NCBI GenBank assembly: GCA_027941995.1
Contig: CP115966.1
Coordinates: 1,364,001-1,428,000, forward strand
Length of the DNA stretch: 64,000 nt
Direction: 5' to 3'
From: Erythrobacteraceae bacterium WH01K
GTDB taxonomy: Bacteria > Pseudomonadota > Alphaproteobacteria > Sphingomonadales > Sphingomonadaceae
This document shows positions 8,666 to 16,183 of this stretch, one piece after another. Position numbers and translations under genes: made by a program. The first letter of the stretch is position 1, and the number at the start of each line of letters is the position of its first letter. The notes below the pieces were generated by a model. The model searched no databases. It was not told where the DNA came from and saw nothing but the letters and a program-made list of their open reading frames with translations.

Positions 8666-8858
8666 TCTCGAATCTCCGTATTTGAAATCAGGGTTGTCCT
8701 AGGATGAGGCAATTTGTCTTGCAACTGTCAACGTGGGTCGCCCGACCGGTTTATGTGACAGAGCGGCTGATATGCCACACTTCAGCGTTTCTGGAAGAAA
8801 GGTAGCCAGCGAAGTGGAGGTTTTTCCAGCATTTATCTCTGAAATGGGCGACCAATTT

Positions 8859-9203
8859 TCAAGCCGGAGATGAAATCTGCGCCTTCTCGTGATGGCGAAT
8901 TACCTCGTCGATGATGAAGCGCAGGAACTTCTCCGAAAATTCGGGATCGAGCTCTGCATCTTCGGCCAGCGCGCGAAGGCGTGCGACCTGACGCTTCTCG
9001 CGGCCGGTATCGGCGGGGGGCAGCGCAACCTTCGCCTTGTACGCCCCGACAGCCTGCGTGATGCGGAACCGTTCGGCCAGCATGTGGATGAGCGCGGCGT
9101 CGATATTGTCGATCGAACGGCGATAGGTCGCCAGCACCGGATCCTCTGACTGCTGGTCTGCGGGCGGCGTCTCCGCGTCTGCGGTTTGGTCGTGCTCTGT
9201 CAT
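8859..9203 (-). CDS. Chorismate mutase, AroQ type
   Basis: A 114-residue all-helical enzyme converting chorismate to prephenate on the way to phenylalanine and tyrosine. After about 25 polar residues the AroQ fold begins at YRRSIDNIDAALIHMLAERF. The active-site positions of this class are visible: the arginine in the first helix, R and K in FRITQAVGAYKAKVALP, and REKRQVARL further on. I chose the ATG at 9203 because it puts a normal short N-terminus before the domain and leaves about 70 bases to the divergent polyprenyl synthase gene. An upstream start at 9383 would run through that gene. Confidence 0.88.
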   Translation of the reverse strand: MTEHDQTADAETPPADQQSEDPVLATYRRSIDNIDAALIHMLAERFRITQAVGAYKAKVALPPADTGREKRQVARLRALAEDAELDPEFSEKFLRFIIDEVIRHHEKAQISSPA

Positions 9204-9273
9204 TTCGGCGACAGTGCTAGCATCAAATCCCGCCTTGCCAAGCGCGCGGCTGACACGCATGGGCTGTTGCACG

Positions 9274-10296
9274 ATGAGTGCAGACATCCTGACCTTCCCC
9301 CAAGGCCCGCAAAGCTCGCCGCCGACGCTCGATCCCATGCTGTCCCTTACGGCGTCCGGCATGAACGCGGTGAACGCCGTCATCCTCGACCGGATGCAGA
9401 GCGAAATCCCGCTGATCCCGCGGCTGGCGGGTCACCTGATCGCCGGTGGGGGCAAGAGGCTGCGTCCGATGCTGACATTGTCGGGTGCAGCCTTGGTCGG
9501 GTACCAGGGCACTCGCCATCACAAGCTGGCGGCGGCGGTGGAATTCATCCACACGGCGACGCTTCTCCACGACGATGTCGTGGATGGCAGCGAACTTCGC
9601 CGGGGCAAGGCCGCGGCTAACATCATCTTCGGCAATCCCGCGACCGTGCTCGTCGGCGATTTCCTGTTCAGCCGGGCTTTCGAGCTGATGACCGAGGATG
9701 GCAGCCTGAAAGTGCTGAAAATCCTCTCCTCTGCCAGCGCCGTGATTGCGGAAGGGGAGGTCGCGCAATTGTCGGCCCAGCGCCGCATCGCCACCAGCGA
9801 GGAGAAATATCTCCACATCATCGGCGCGAAAACCGCCGCCCTGTTTGCCGCAGCCAGCCGTATCTCCGCAGTCGTGGCGGAATGCGACGACGCGCAGGAG
9901 CAGGCGCTGGACGATTACGGGCGCAATCTCGGCGTTGCGTTCCAGCTGGTCGACGATGCGCTCGACTACGATTCCGATGCAGGCCAGATGGGCAAGGACC
10001 GGGGCGACGACTTCCGCGAAGGCAAGATGACCCTGCCGGTCATCCTCGCCTATGCGCGCGGCGATGCGGAGGAACGCGCGTTCTGGGAGGCGGCCATAGG
10101 CGGCCACCGCACCAGCGACGAAGACCTGGAGCACGCCATTCGCCTGATCGATCGGCATGATGCGGTCGAGGCGACAAGGGAGCGCGCGCGCCATTACGCG
10201 CAGCGCGCTGCCGACAGTCTCGCTATCTTCCCCGATGGGGAGGCGCGCGCCGCCATGGTCGAAGCCGCGCAGTTCGCCGTTTCCCGGGGCTATTGA
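9274..10296 (+). CDS. ispB: Polyprenyl diphosphate synthase (octaprenyl type, IspB-like)
   Basis: A 340-residue trans-prenyltransferase that extends farnesyl diphosphate with isopentenyl diphosphate, most likely making the side chain of ubiquinone. The first aspartate-rich motif is HDDVVDGSELRRGK and the second is VDDALDYDSD. Both bind the magnesium-diphosphate of the allylic substrate. GGGKRLRPML and the downstream GKDRGDDFREGKMTLP are also family features. Length fits long-chain synthases of Proteobacteria. Chain length (8 to 10 units) cannot be decided here, so the symbol is by similarity. hrpB begins 19 bases after the stop. Confidence 0.9.
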   Translation: MSADILTFPQGPQSSPPTLDPMLSLTASGMNAVNAVILDRMQSEIPLIPRLAGHLIAGGGKRLRPMLTLSGAALVGYQGTRHHKLAAAVEFIHTATLLHDDVVDGSELRRGKAAANIIFGNPATVLVGDFLFSRAFELMTEDGSLKVLKILSSASAVIAEGEVAQLSAQRRIATSEEKYLHIIGAKTAALFAAASRISAVVAECDDAQEQALDDYGRNLGVAFQLVDDALDYDSDAGQMGKDRGDDFREGKMTLPVILAYARGDAEERAFWEAAIGGHRTSDEDLEHAIRLIDRHDAVEATRERARHYAQRAADSLAIFPDGEARAAMVEAAQFAVSRGY

Positions 10297-10315
10297 CCGC
10301 GGGGGGCCAGACGCG

Positions 10316-12748
10316 GTGACGAGAGGTCTTCCCGTCGAACAGGTCCTGCCGGAATTGCAGGCCGCCCTGCGCAGGCAACCGAGCGCGGTGCTGATTGCGC
10401 CGCCGGGCGCCGGGAAGACGACGGCGGTTGCGCCCGCCCTGCTGGACGAAGGCTGGTGCACGGGCGAGATATTGCTGCTCAGTCCGCGCCGTGTTGCTGC
10501 CCGATCGGCCGCGGAGCGGATGGCGCAGACGGCAGGGGAAAAGGTCGGCGAAACAATCGGCTATGCGACGCGCCTCGACACCAGGCGAAGTGCGCGAACC
10601 CGCGTAACCGTCATGACAGAGGCGATCTTCGTGAACCGCATCACGAACGATCCCGAACTGGAAGGGGTCAGCGCGGTCCTGTTCGACGAGGCGCATGAGA
10701 GGAACCTCGACAGCGACCTCGGCCTTGCACTCGCTATCGAGACCCAGAGGATCCTGCGGCCCGACCTGCGCATCCTCGTGATGTCGGCCACTATCGATGG
10801 CGCGCGCTTTGCCCGTTTGCTGGGCGAAGACGCGCAAATCATCGAAAGCGCAGGTCGCAGCTTTCCATTGGAAATACGGTGGCTTGGAGACGATCCCTCG
10901 AAGCCTCTGGAGGACTCGACGACCTCCGCAATACGCCAGGCATGGCACGAAACCGATGGTGACATCCTCGCTTTTCTTCCCGGGCTGCGCGATATCGAAA
11001 GGGTCAAGGACAAGCTGGTGGCAGTCTATCCCGATACGCCGGTCCTCCCGCTCCATGGCCAGGTAGAACCTGCGGCCCAGCGCAAGGCGATCCGGCGGGA
11101 TGATGAGGGGCGACGGCGCATCGTTCTGGCCAGCGCCATTGCCGAGACATCGCTCACGCTCGACGGCGTATCGGTCGTCATCGACAGCGGATTGTCGCGG
11201 CAGGCCTTCTACGATCCCGTGGGCGGAGCGACGCGGCTGGAGACGGTTCGTGCCAGCCAGGCATCTGCCGAGCAGCGTGCAGGCCGCGCAGCGAGGCAGG
11301 CGCCGGGGATCGCCTACCGATTATGGAACGAGGCCGGCCATGGCGGGCGTCCGGCATATTCCGCACCCGAAATCGAAATGGCGGATCTTGCGCCGCTCCT
11401 GCTGATCCTGTCCGATTGGGGGGCAAGCGATGCCGCTTCGCTGCCATGGCTCGATCCGCCGCCGGAGGCATCGCTGCGTTCGGCTCGGGAAAGGCTGGTG
11501 CGTTTGGGGGCGCTCGATGACAGCGGTCGAATCACGGATTTGGGGGAGAAGATTGCGTCTCTCCCGCTCGACCCAGCATCGGCAGCCTGCGTGCTGTTCG
11601 GTGCCCGTTCGGGGCAGGCGCTGGATGCGGCAAGGCTCGTCCTCCTGTTGCAGGAGCGCGGGCTGGGTGGCCGCAGCGAGGACCTGCACCGCAGGCTGGG
11701 CGGCTGGCGAAGCGATGGCAGCAAGAAAGCCAAGGCAGCCGAGGCGCTCGCCCGGCGGTGGGCGCAGGCGGCGGAAAAGCTGGTCGATCGCTCGGCCATG
11801 CAGGCAGGCGATGCAGCAATATTCCTGGCCCTTGCAAGGCCGGATTTCATCGCGAAGCGGCGCGATGCAAGCGGTGAGAACTGGCTCAGTGCAGGGGGGC
11901 GCGGCTATCGCCTCGACCCGGCATCGCCGCTCGCCCGGTCGGAATGGATCGTGATCGGCGATGCGCAAGGCCACGCGCAAGGTGCGCGAATTACCTCCGC
12001 TGCCGAACTGGAACCTGCGGCCACCGACACCGATCTGGCGCATCTGGTGGATGACCGGCGCAGTGTGCGCTGGAACGACAAGGAGGGGCGGGTCGAGGCG
12101 CGCCGTGAACGCTCGCTCGGTGCCATCATCATCACGCGTGCTCCCGATGCCGACCCTGATCGGGAAGACGTGTCGCGGGCGCTGCTGGATGCAGCGCGCG
12201 AACGGATATCGGACCTTCTACCGCCGGACCTGCTGGCGCGGGCGGAATATGCAGGGATCGGCGGATTGTCGCGGGTGGAGCTGGCCGCGACTGCGGACCA
12301 ATGGCTCGCACCCCTGCTGGAAGGGAAACGCACTCTCGACCTGAAGAAGTCCGCTATCGCAGAGGCAGTGCTCGGACTGATAGACTGGGGCGACAGGCAG
12401 AAGCTCGACCGCGAGGCGCCGCGTGAATTCACCTCGGCTGCCGGGACCCGTCATCGCATAGATTACACGAGCGACGAAGCTCCGTCGGTGGAAGTGCGGG
12501 TGCAGGCCATGTTCGGCATGGATACCCACCCCACGATCGGCCGGGTCCCGCTGCTGCTGAAGCTGACGAGCCCCGCCGGGCGTCCCATCCAGTCGACCCG
12601 TGACATGCCGGCCTTCTGGCGGGGCAACTGGGACGATGTGCGAAAAGACATGAAGGGCCGGTATCCCAAGCATCGCTGGCCGGACCAGCCATGGCTGGAA
12701 AAGCCGAGCCTGAAGACGAAGAACGCCTTTTCAAAAGGGCAGGGCTGA
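10316..12748 (+). CDS. hrpB: ATP-dependent helicase HrpB
   Basis: An 810-residue DEAH-box helicase. Walker A is APPGAGKTT near residue 30, motif II is DEAHERNLDSD, motif III is SATIDG, and the C-terminal RecA domain has SAIAETSLTLDGV and AEQRAGRAARQAPG. The last third matches the HrpB-specific C-terminal domain, ending with the typical RYPKHRWPDQPW. The GTG at 10316 gives the usual family length and follows a G-rich ribosome site. The upstream in-frame start at 10157 would read 140 bases through ispB. The cellular substrate is poorly known in the family. Confidence 0.92.
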   Translation: MTRGLPVEQVLPELQAALRRQPSAVLIAPPGAGKTTAVAPALLDEGWCTGEILLLSPRRVAARSAAERMAQTAGEKVGETIGYATRLDTRRSARTRVTVMTEAIFVNRITNDPELEGVSAVLFDEAHERNLDSDLGLALAIETQRILRPDLRILVMSATIDGARFARLLGEDAQIIESAGRSFPLEIRWLGDDPSKPLEDSTTSAIRQAWHETDGDILAFLPGLRDIERVKDKLVAVYPDTPVLPLHGQVEPAAQRKAIRRDDEGRRRIVLASAIAETSLTLDGVSVVIDSGLSRQAFYDPVGGATRLETVRASQASAEQRAGRAARQAPGIAYRLWNEAGHGGRPAYSAPEIEMADLAPLLLILSDWGASDAASLPWLDPPPEASLRSARERLVRLGALDDSGRITDLGEKIASLPLDPASAACVLFGARSGQALDAARLVLLLQERGLGGRSEDLHRRLGGWRSDGSKKAKAAEALARRWAQAAEKLVDRSAMQAGDAAIFLALARPDFIAKRRDASGENWLSAGGRGYRLDPASPLARSEWIVIGDAQGHAQGARITSAAELEPAATDTDLAHLVDDRRSVRWNDKEGRVEARRERSLGAIIITRAPDADPDREDVSRALLDAARERISDLLPPDLLARAEYAGIGGLSRVELAATADQWLAPLLEGKRTLDLKKSAIAEAVLGLIDWGDRQKLDREAPREFTSAAGTRHRIDYTSDEAPSVEVRVQAMFGMDTHPTIGRVPLLLKLTSPAGRPIQSTRDMPAFWRGNWDDVRKDMKGRYPKHRWPDQPWLEKPSLKTKNAFSKGQG

Positions 12749-12764
12749 ATTACAGCGCTGCCTC

Positions 12765-13043
12765 ATGGCAGCACGTATCTATCAGAGACCGAAAAGCGTC
12801 ATGCAGTCCGGCAAGGCCCGGATCGACGAGTGGGTGCTCGAATTCGAGCAGTCGGAGGCGCGCAAGGCGGATCCGCTGATGGGCTGGACCGGCAGCGGCG
12901 ATACGCAGGCTCAGGTGCAGCTTTCCTTCGAAAGCAAGGACGCGGCGAAAGCCTATGCGGAAAAGCACGGCATCCCGGCGCGCGTCCATGCCACGCCGCC
13001 CAAGACGCTGAAGCTGCAGGCTTACGCCGACAATTTCAGGTAG
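12765..13043 (+). CDS. NDUFS4-family NADH-quinone oxidoreductase accessory subunit
   Basis: A 92-residue protein of the ETC complex I subunit family (NDUFS4-like), an alphaproteobacterial accessory subunit of respiratory complex I shared with mitochondria. Typical segments are ARIYQRPKSVMQSGKAR, then WVLEFEQ, DPLMGWTGSGDT, and the helix FESKDAAKAYAEKHGI. It begins 16 bases after hrpB and converges with the broken secreted-protein gene 16 bases further on. No other complex I gene is in the window, which is usual for this subunit. Confidence 0.92.
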   Translation: MAARIYQRPKSVMQSGKARIDEWVLEFEQSEARKADPLMGWTGSGDTQAQVQLSFESKDAAKAYAEKHGIPARVHATPPKTLKLQAYADNFR

Positions 13044-13059
13044 CCTCGCGCGCCGCGCA

Positions 13060-13563
13060 TCATTCGAACATCAATCGCTGGACGGGCCGGGCAACGCCGC
13101 CCTGCCATTTCGCGCGACCCTCTTCGACGGCGCTGCGGCAATCTGTTGCATCATTGCCGATGTCGCCCACGATGTAGAGCGTTCCTGCCGCCCCTTCGCT
13201 GGCGAACCGGATATCGTCGCATTCGCCGTCATGCGCGAAATAGCTCTCGTCGCCGCCAAAATCGATCGCTTCTCCGTCAACCGGCTTGGCGAACTGGGGC
13301 GAGAGGCGGATGCGTCCCTGCTTGAAATCGGTCCGGCAGTCGCTGGCATCGCGTCCGATATTGTCGGTGGTGAGCCCCGGCGCCATCGCCGCCCCTTCGA
13401 AGCGGGGATCGTCGCACTGGCCGTTCGTTGCATACATGCCGAAATCGTCCCCGAAATCGATCGATACGGTCGCGGGAGATGCGCTTCCGCCGGCCTAGTA
13501 GAAAGTGGCCGCCGGAAGGCTGCCGAGAACGATGGCGTTGGTGAGAAGGGCGAGACGTTTCAT
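13060..13563 (-). pseudogene. Secreted two-repeat Cys-rich protein interrupted by an amber codon
   Basis: Reading from ATG 13563, preceded by AAAGGG at the right distance, gives a signal peptide MKRLALLTNAIVLGSLPAAT. Two codons later there is a TAG at 13495-13497. The same frame then stays open to 13060. The rest holds two copies of a roughly 50-residue unit with the pattern IDFG-D ... YA-NGQCDDPRF ... IG-DA-DCR ... GR. The second copy has AHDGECDDIRF and IGNDATDCR. Each copy carries two cysteines and several acids, suggesting a disulfide or calcium-binding module. No frameshift is needed, so one base accounts for the break. It may be a recent pseudogene, a sequence error or an amber-decoded gene. 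No ATG restores secretion downstream of the stop. Confidence 0.7.
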
Positions 13564-13609
13564 GGAGAGCCCTTTCGCTGCCTTTCGGCGATAGGGCTAC
13601 TTCGATGTC

Positions 13610-13638
13610 TTGCCAATCGCAGACAAGCGCCCCATATG
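13610..13638 (+). promoter_or_regulatory. Probable sigma-70 promoter of the SRP RNA gene
   Basis: TTGCCA at 13610-13615, a 17-base spacer and CATATG at 13633-13638. The predicted transcription start about seven bases downstream coincides with the first paired base of the SRP RNA. Confidence 0.6.
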
Positions 13639-13644
13639 GCGGCC

Positions 13645-13736
13645 CGGGAGTCGGGTGGACGTTTGCGTTCGCTCACCGGGTCAGGTCCGGAAGGAAGCAG
13701 CCCAGGTGGATTGCGGCGGGTCGCTCGGCTCCTTTT
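13645..13736 (+). ncRNA. ffs: Signal recognition particle RNA (4.5S, bacterial small type)
   Basis: The conserved SRP apical loop GTCAGGTCCGGAAGGAAGCA begins near 13679 and includes the GGAA tetraloop and the asymmetric loop bound by Ffh. The flanks pair as one long hairpin: GGAGTC at 13647-13652 with GGCTCC at 13727-13732, then GGGTGG with the preceding pyrimidine-rich strand. A T-run follows at 13733-13736. The RNA scaffolds co-translational targeting of membrane proteins. FtsY, the SRP receptor, is encoded near 49 kb. Position just before dnaX and ybaB is common in bacteria. Ends are inferred from pairing. Confidence 0.93.
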
Positions 13737-13807
13737 CCCCCTCAAATTATCATGCGCCCCGTGCTGACGGCATGACATTGCCGGCCTGCCGCCCTACCTA
13801 GGTGGGT

Positions 13808-15652
13808 ATGGGTGATTCACCGGACAGTTCCGACACGCCGCCATGGGGCGATACCGAAGAGGACGACAAGCCGACAGCCGCTGAGCTGGAGGCGGCCGGC
13901 CAGGATTCCATGTTCGGTGATGCCCCGCAGGAACCGCAGGCAGCGACAGGTACGGCCCCCGCAGAGACCGCTGTGCAAGAAAGTGCCCCGTCCACTGCGA
14001 CGCCGCCTGTCGTGCAGGATACGGCGACCAACCAGCCATACCGGGTCCTCGCCCGCAAGTACCGGCCACAGACCTTCAGTCAGTTGATCGGTCAGGAACC
14101 GATGGTCCGCACGCTCGGGAATGCGATCGAGCGCGACCGGCTCGCCCATGCCTTCCTGATGACCGGTGTGCGCGGGGTGGGCAAGACATCGACAGCGCGC
14201 CTGATTGCGAAGGCGCTGAACTGCATCGGCCCGGACGGGCAGGGCGGTCCAACCATCGATCCGTGCGGCCAGTGCGAACCGTGCGTCGCCATTGCGGAAG
14301 GCCGCCATATCGACGTGATCGAGATGGATGCCGCCAGTCATACCGGCGTCGACGACATGCGCGCCGTGATCGAGGCCGTGCGCTACGCCGCCGTATCGGC
14401 GCGCTACAAGATCTACATCATCGACGAAGTCCACATGCTCTCGCGCAGCGCCTTCAACGCGCTGCTGAAAACGCTGGAAGAGCCGCCGGCGCATGTGAAA
14501 TTCCTGTTCGCCACGACAGAGGTGGAGAAGCTGCCGGTAACGGTTCTCAGCCGGACCCAGCGCTTCGACCTGCGCCGCATTCCTGCCGAATTGCTGGAGA
14601 AGCACTTCGCTTGGGTCTGCGAGCAGGAGGGCGTGGAAGCGGAGGACGAGGCCATCGCGATGGTCGCGGCCGCAGCGGAAGGGTCCGTGCGTGATGGCCT
14701 GTCCATTCTCGATCAGGCGATTGCCCATGCCGACCTGGGCGACGGCGGGAAGGTTTTGGCTGCCCGCGTGCGCGACATGCTGGGTCTGGCCGACAAGGGA
14801 GCGCAGCGGCGCTTGCTCGGTCACTTGCTCGAAGGCGACCCAAAGGGGCTGCTCGCAGCAATCGACGACCAGTACGCCCTTGGCGTCGAACCGCTTGCAC
14901 TCATGCGTTCGCTGATGGGGCTGGTCCACCGGATCACGCTGACGCAGATTGCCGATGGCGAGCCCGACGCACCTAGCGCCGAGGAACGCGATGCGCTGGT
15001 CGACTGGGCGAACCGCCTGACAGCCGGACAGCTCCATCGCCTGTGGCAATTGATGCTGAAGGGGTATGACGAGGTAAAGGCCGCGCCCGATCCGCTCGTC
15101 AGCACGCAAATGGCTTTCCTGCGCGCACTGCACGCAGCGGACCTACCGGATCCCGGATCGCTTGCGAAGAAGATCGAGGAGGCCGCCGCAGCGGCAGCGT
15201 CCTTGCCCGCGCCGACCGGCGGTTCAGGAGAGGGCGGGGCGGCCCCGCCCTCCTCATCAACCGCATCGCCGGACCTTGCCCGGATCGCGGATGCGGCCGA
15301 GGATAAGGGGCACGCCCTCGCGGCAAGCATCATGCGTCTGCAGGTCCGGGTGGTGGAAATGACCGACGGGCATCTCGTATTCACGCGGGCCAGGCATTTC
15401 GCGGATGACATCTCGCCCGAACTGCGCGGGGCGTTTCTCGCAGCGACGGGCAAGCGCTGGCAGGTGGAAGAACGCCCCGGTGTCGAGGCGCCGCCCAGCC
15501 TGCAGGAACAACTGGAGGCCGAACAGCGTGCCGCGCGTGAGGAAATGAAAGCCCATCCGCTTGTGAAGGCTGCTTTTGCCGCCTTTCCCGATGCGGAACT
15601 GATCGAGGAGCCGGACGCTCCCATCCCTGCAAGAGCCAATTGGAGCAGATAA
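13808..15652 (+). CDS. dnaX: DNA polymerase III subunits gamma and tau
   Basis: Clamp-loader ATPase that joins the replicative polymerase cores and loads the sliding clamp. After an unusual acidic, disordered N-terminal stretch of about 75 residues, the AAA+ core starts at YRVLARKYRPQTFSQLIGQ. Walker A is GVRGVGKTSTAR, the zinc module has cysteines in LNCIGPDG and DPCGQCEPC, Walker B is YIIDEVHML, and sensor 1 is FATTEVEKLP. The C-terminal tau-like domain runs to the end (about 614 residues). An AGGTGGG lies against the ATG at 13808. A GTG at 13802 is an alternative. No obvious A-rich slippery heptamer was noticed, so a short gamma form is unproven. ybaB follows after one base. Confidence 0.95.
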   Translation: MGDSPDSSDTPPWGDTEEDDKPTAAELEAAGQDSMFGDAPQEPQAATGTAPAETAVQESAPSTATPPVVQDTATNQPYRVLARKYRPQTFSQLIGQEPMVRTLGNAIERDRLAHAFLMTGVRGVGKTSTARLIAKALNCIGPDGQGGPTIDPCGQCEPCVAIAEGRHIDVIEMDAASHTGVDDMRAVIEAVRYAAVSARYKIYIIDEVHMLSRSAFNALLKTLEEPPAHVKFLFATTEVEKLPVTVLSRTQRFDLRRIPAELLEKHFAWVCEQEGVEAEDEAIAMVAAAAEGSVRDGLSILDQAIAHADLGDGGKVLAARVRDMLGLADKGAQRRLLGHLLEGDPKGLLAAIDDQYALGVEPLALMRSLMGLVHRITLTQIADGEPDAPSAEERDALVDWANRLTAGQLHRLWQLMLKGYDEVKAAPDPLVSTQMAFLRALHAADLPDPGSLAKKIEEAAAAAASLPAPTGGSGEGGAAPPSSSTASPDLARIADAAEDKGHALAASIMRLQVRVVEMTDGHLVFTRARHFADDISPELRGAFLAATGKRWQVEERPGVEAPPSLQEQLEAEQRAAREEMKAHPLVKAAFAAFPDAELIEEPDAPIPARANWSR

Positions 15653-15653
15653 C

Positions 15654-15995
15654 ATGCAATCGATGGAAGAAATGATCGCCGCCGCACAGAAGGCTGCGGA
15701 ATCGATCCAGACGCAGATGAGCGAGGCGCAGGCCAAGCTCGATTCGATCGAGGTCGAAGGCGTTGCCGGCGGCGGGCTGGTGAAAATCCGCTGCACGGCC
15801 AAGGGGCGCATCCTCTCCGTAAATATTGACGAGAGCCTGATGAAGCCCGACGAAAAGCAGATGGTCGAGGACCTGGTGACCGCCGCCTTCAACGATGCAC
15901 GTGGCAAGGCCGACCGTGTGTCGAACGAGGAAATGCAGAAGATCCAGCAGGGAGTCGGCCTGCCGCCGGGAATGAACCTGCCCGGCATGGGATGA
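15654..15995 (+). CDS. ybaB: YbaB/EbfC nucleoid-associated protein
   Basis: A 113-residue dimeric DNA-binding protein. It shows the family pattern: an N-terminal helix rich in Gln and Ala (EEMIAAAQKAAESIQTQM), the central strand region GGGLVKIRCTAKGRILSVNI, the conserved DEKQMVEDLVTAAFNDAR helix, and a Gly/Pro/Met-rich tail ending NLPGMG. It begins one base after the dnaX stop and is almost certainly cotranscribed with it, the usual arrangement for this family. Its role is in nucleoid organisation and, in some species, recombination mediated by RecR. Confidence 0.93.
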   Translation: MQSMEEMIAAAQKAAESIQTQMSEAQAKLDSIEVEGVAGGGLVKIRCTAKGRILSVNIDESLMKPDEKQMVEDLVTAAFNDARGKADRVSNEEMQKIQQGVGLPPGMNLPGMG

Positions 15996-16109
15996 TGCAA
16001 ACCGCGTGAAGGGCGGGGCCGACGCGCTCCGCCCGGCCGGGGTTTTCCTCCGGCTTTTCGGCAGCTTCGGACACTCTCGCGAAGTCTGTGCACCTTTTGC
16101 CGGTCCGAT

Positions 16110-16138
16110 GTTGCGACCGGGCGGCCCCGTCCCCATAT
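16110..16138 (+). promoter_or_regulatory. Possible heat-shock promoter of lon
   Basis: GTTGCGA at 16110-16116 and CCCATAT at 16132-16138 with a 15-base spacer resemble the RpoH pattern (CTTGAA, then CCCAT-T). The site lies about 45 bases before the lon start in a 188-base intergenic region. The match is partial and lon is a known heat-shock gene, so this is a moderate inference. Confidence 0.35.
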
Positions 16139-16183
16139 CCACTGGCAAGAACGCGCGCCTGATGCGCCTGCCAGTGAGATAGA

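Noticed and set aside
13084-13433. Second open frame on the minus strand within the broken secreted-protein gene
   Set aside because: Ser/Ala/Arg-rich out-of-frame reading; the repeat pattern with conserved cysteines is only in the other frame.
16011-16045. Terminator after ybaB
   Set aside because: GGGCGG and CCGCCC can pair, but the loop is long and GC-rich and the T-run is displaced, so it is not convincing.
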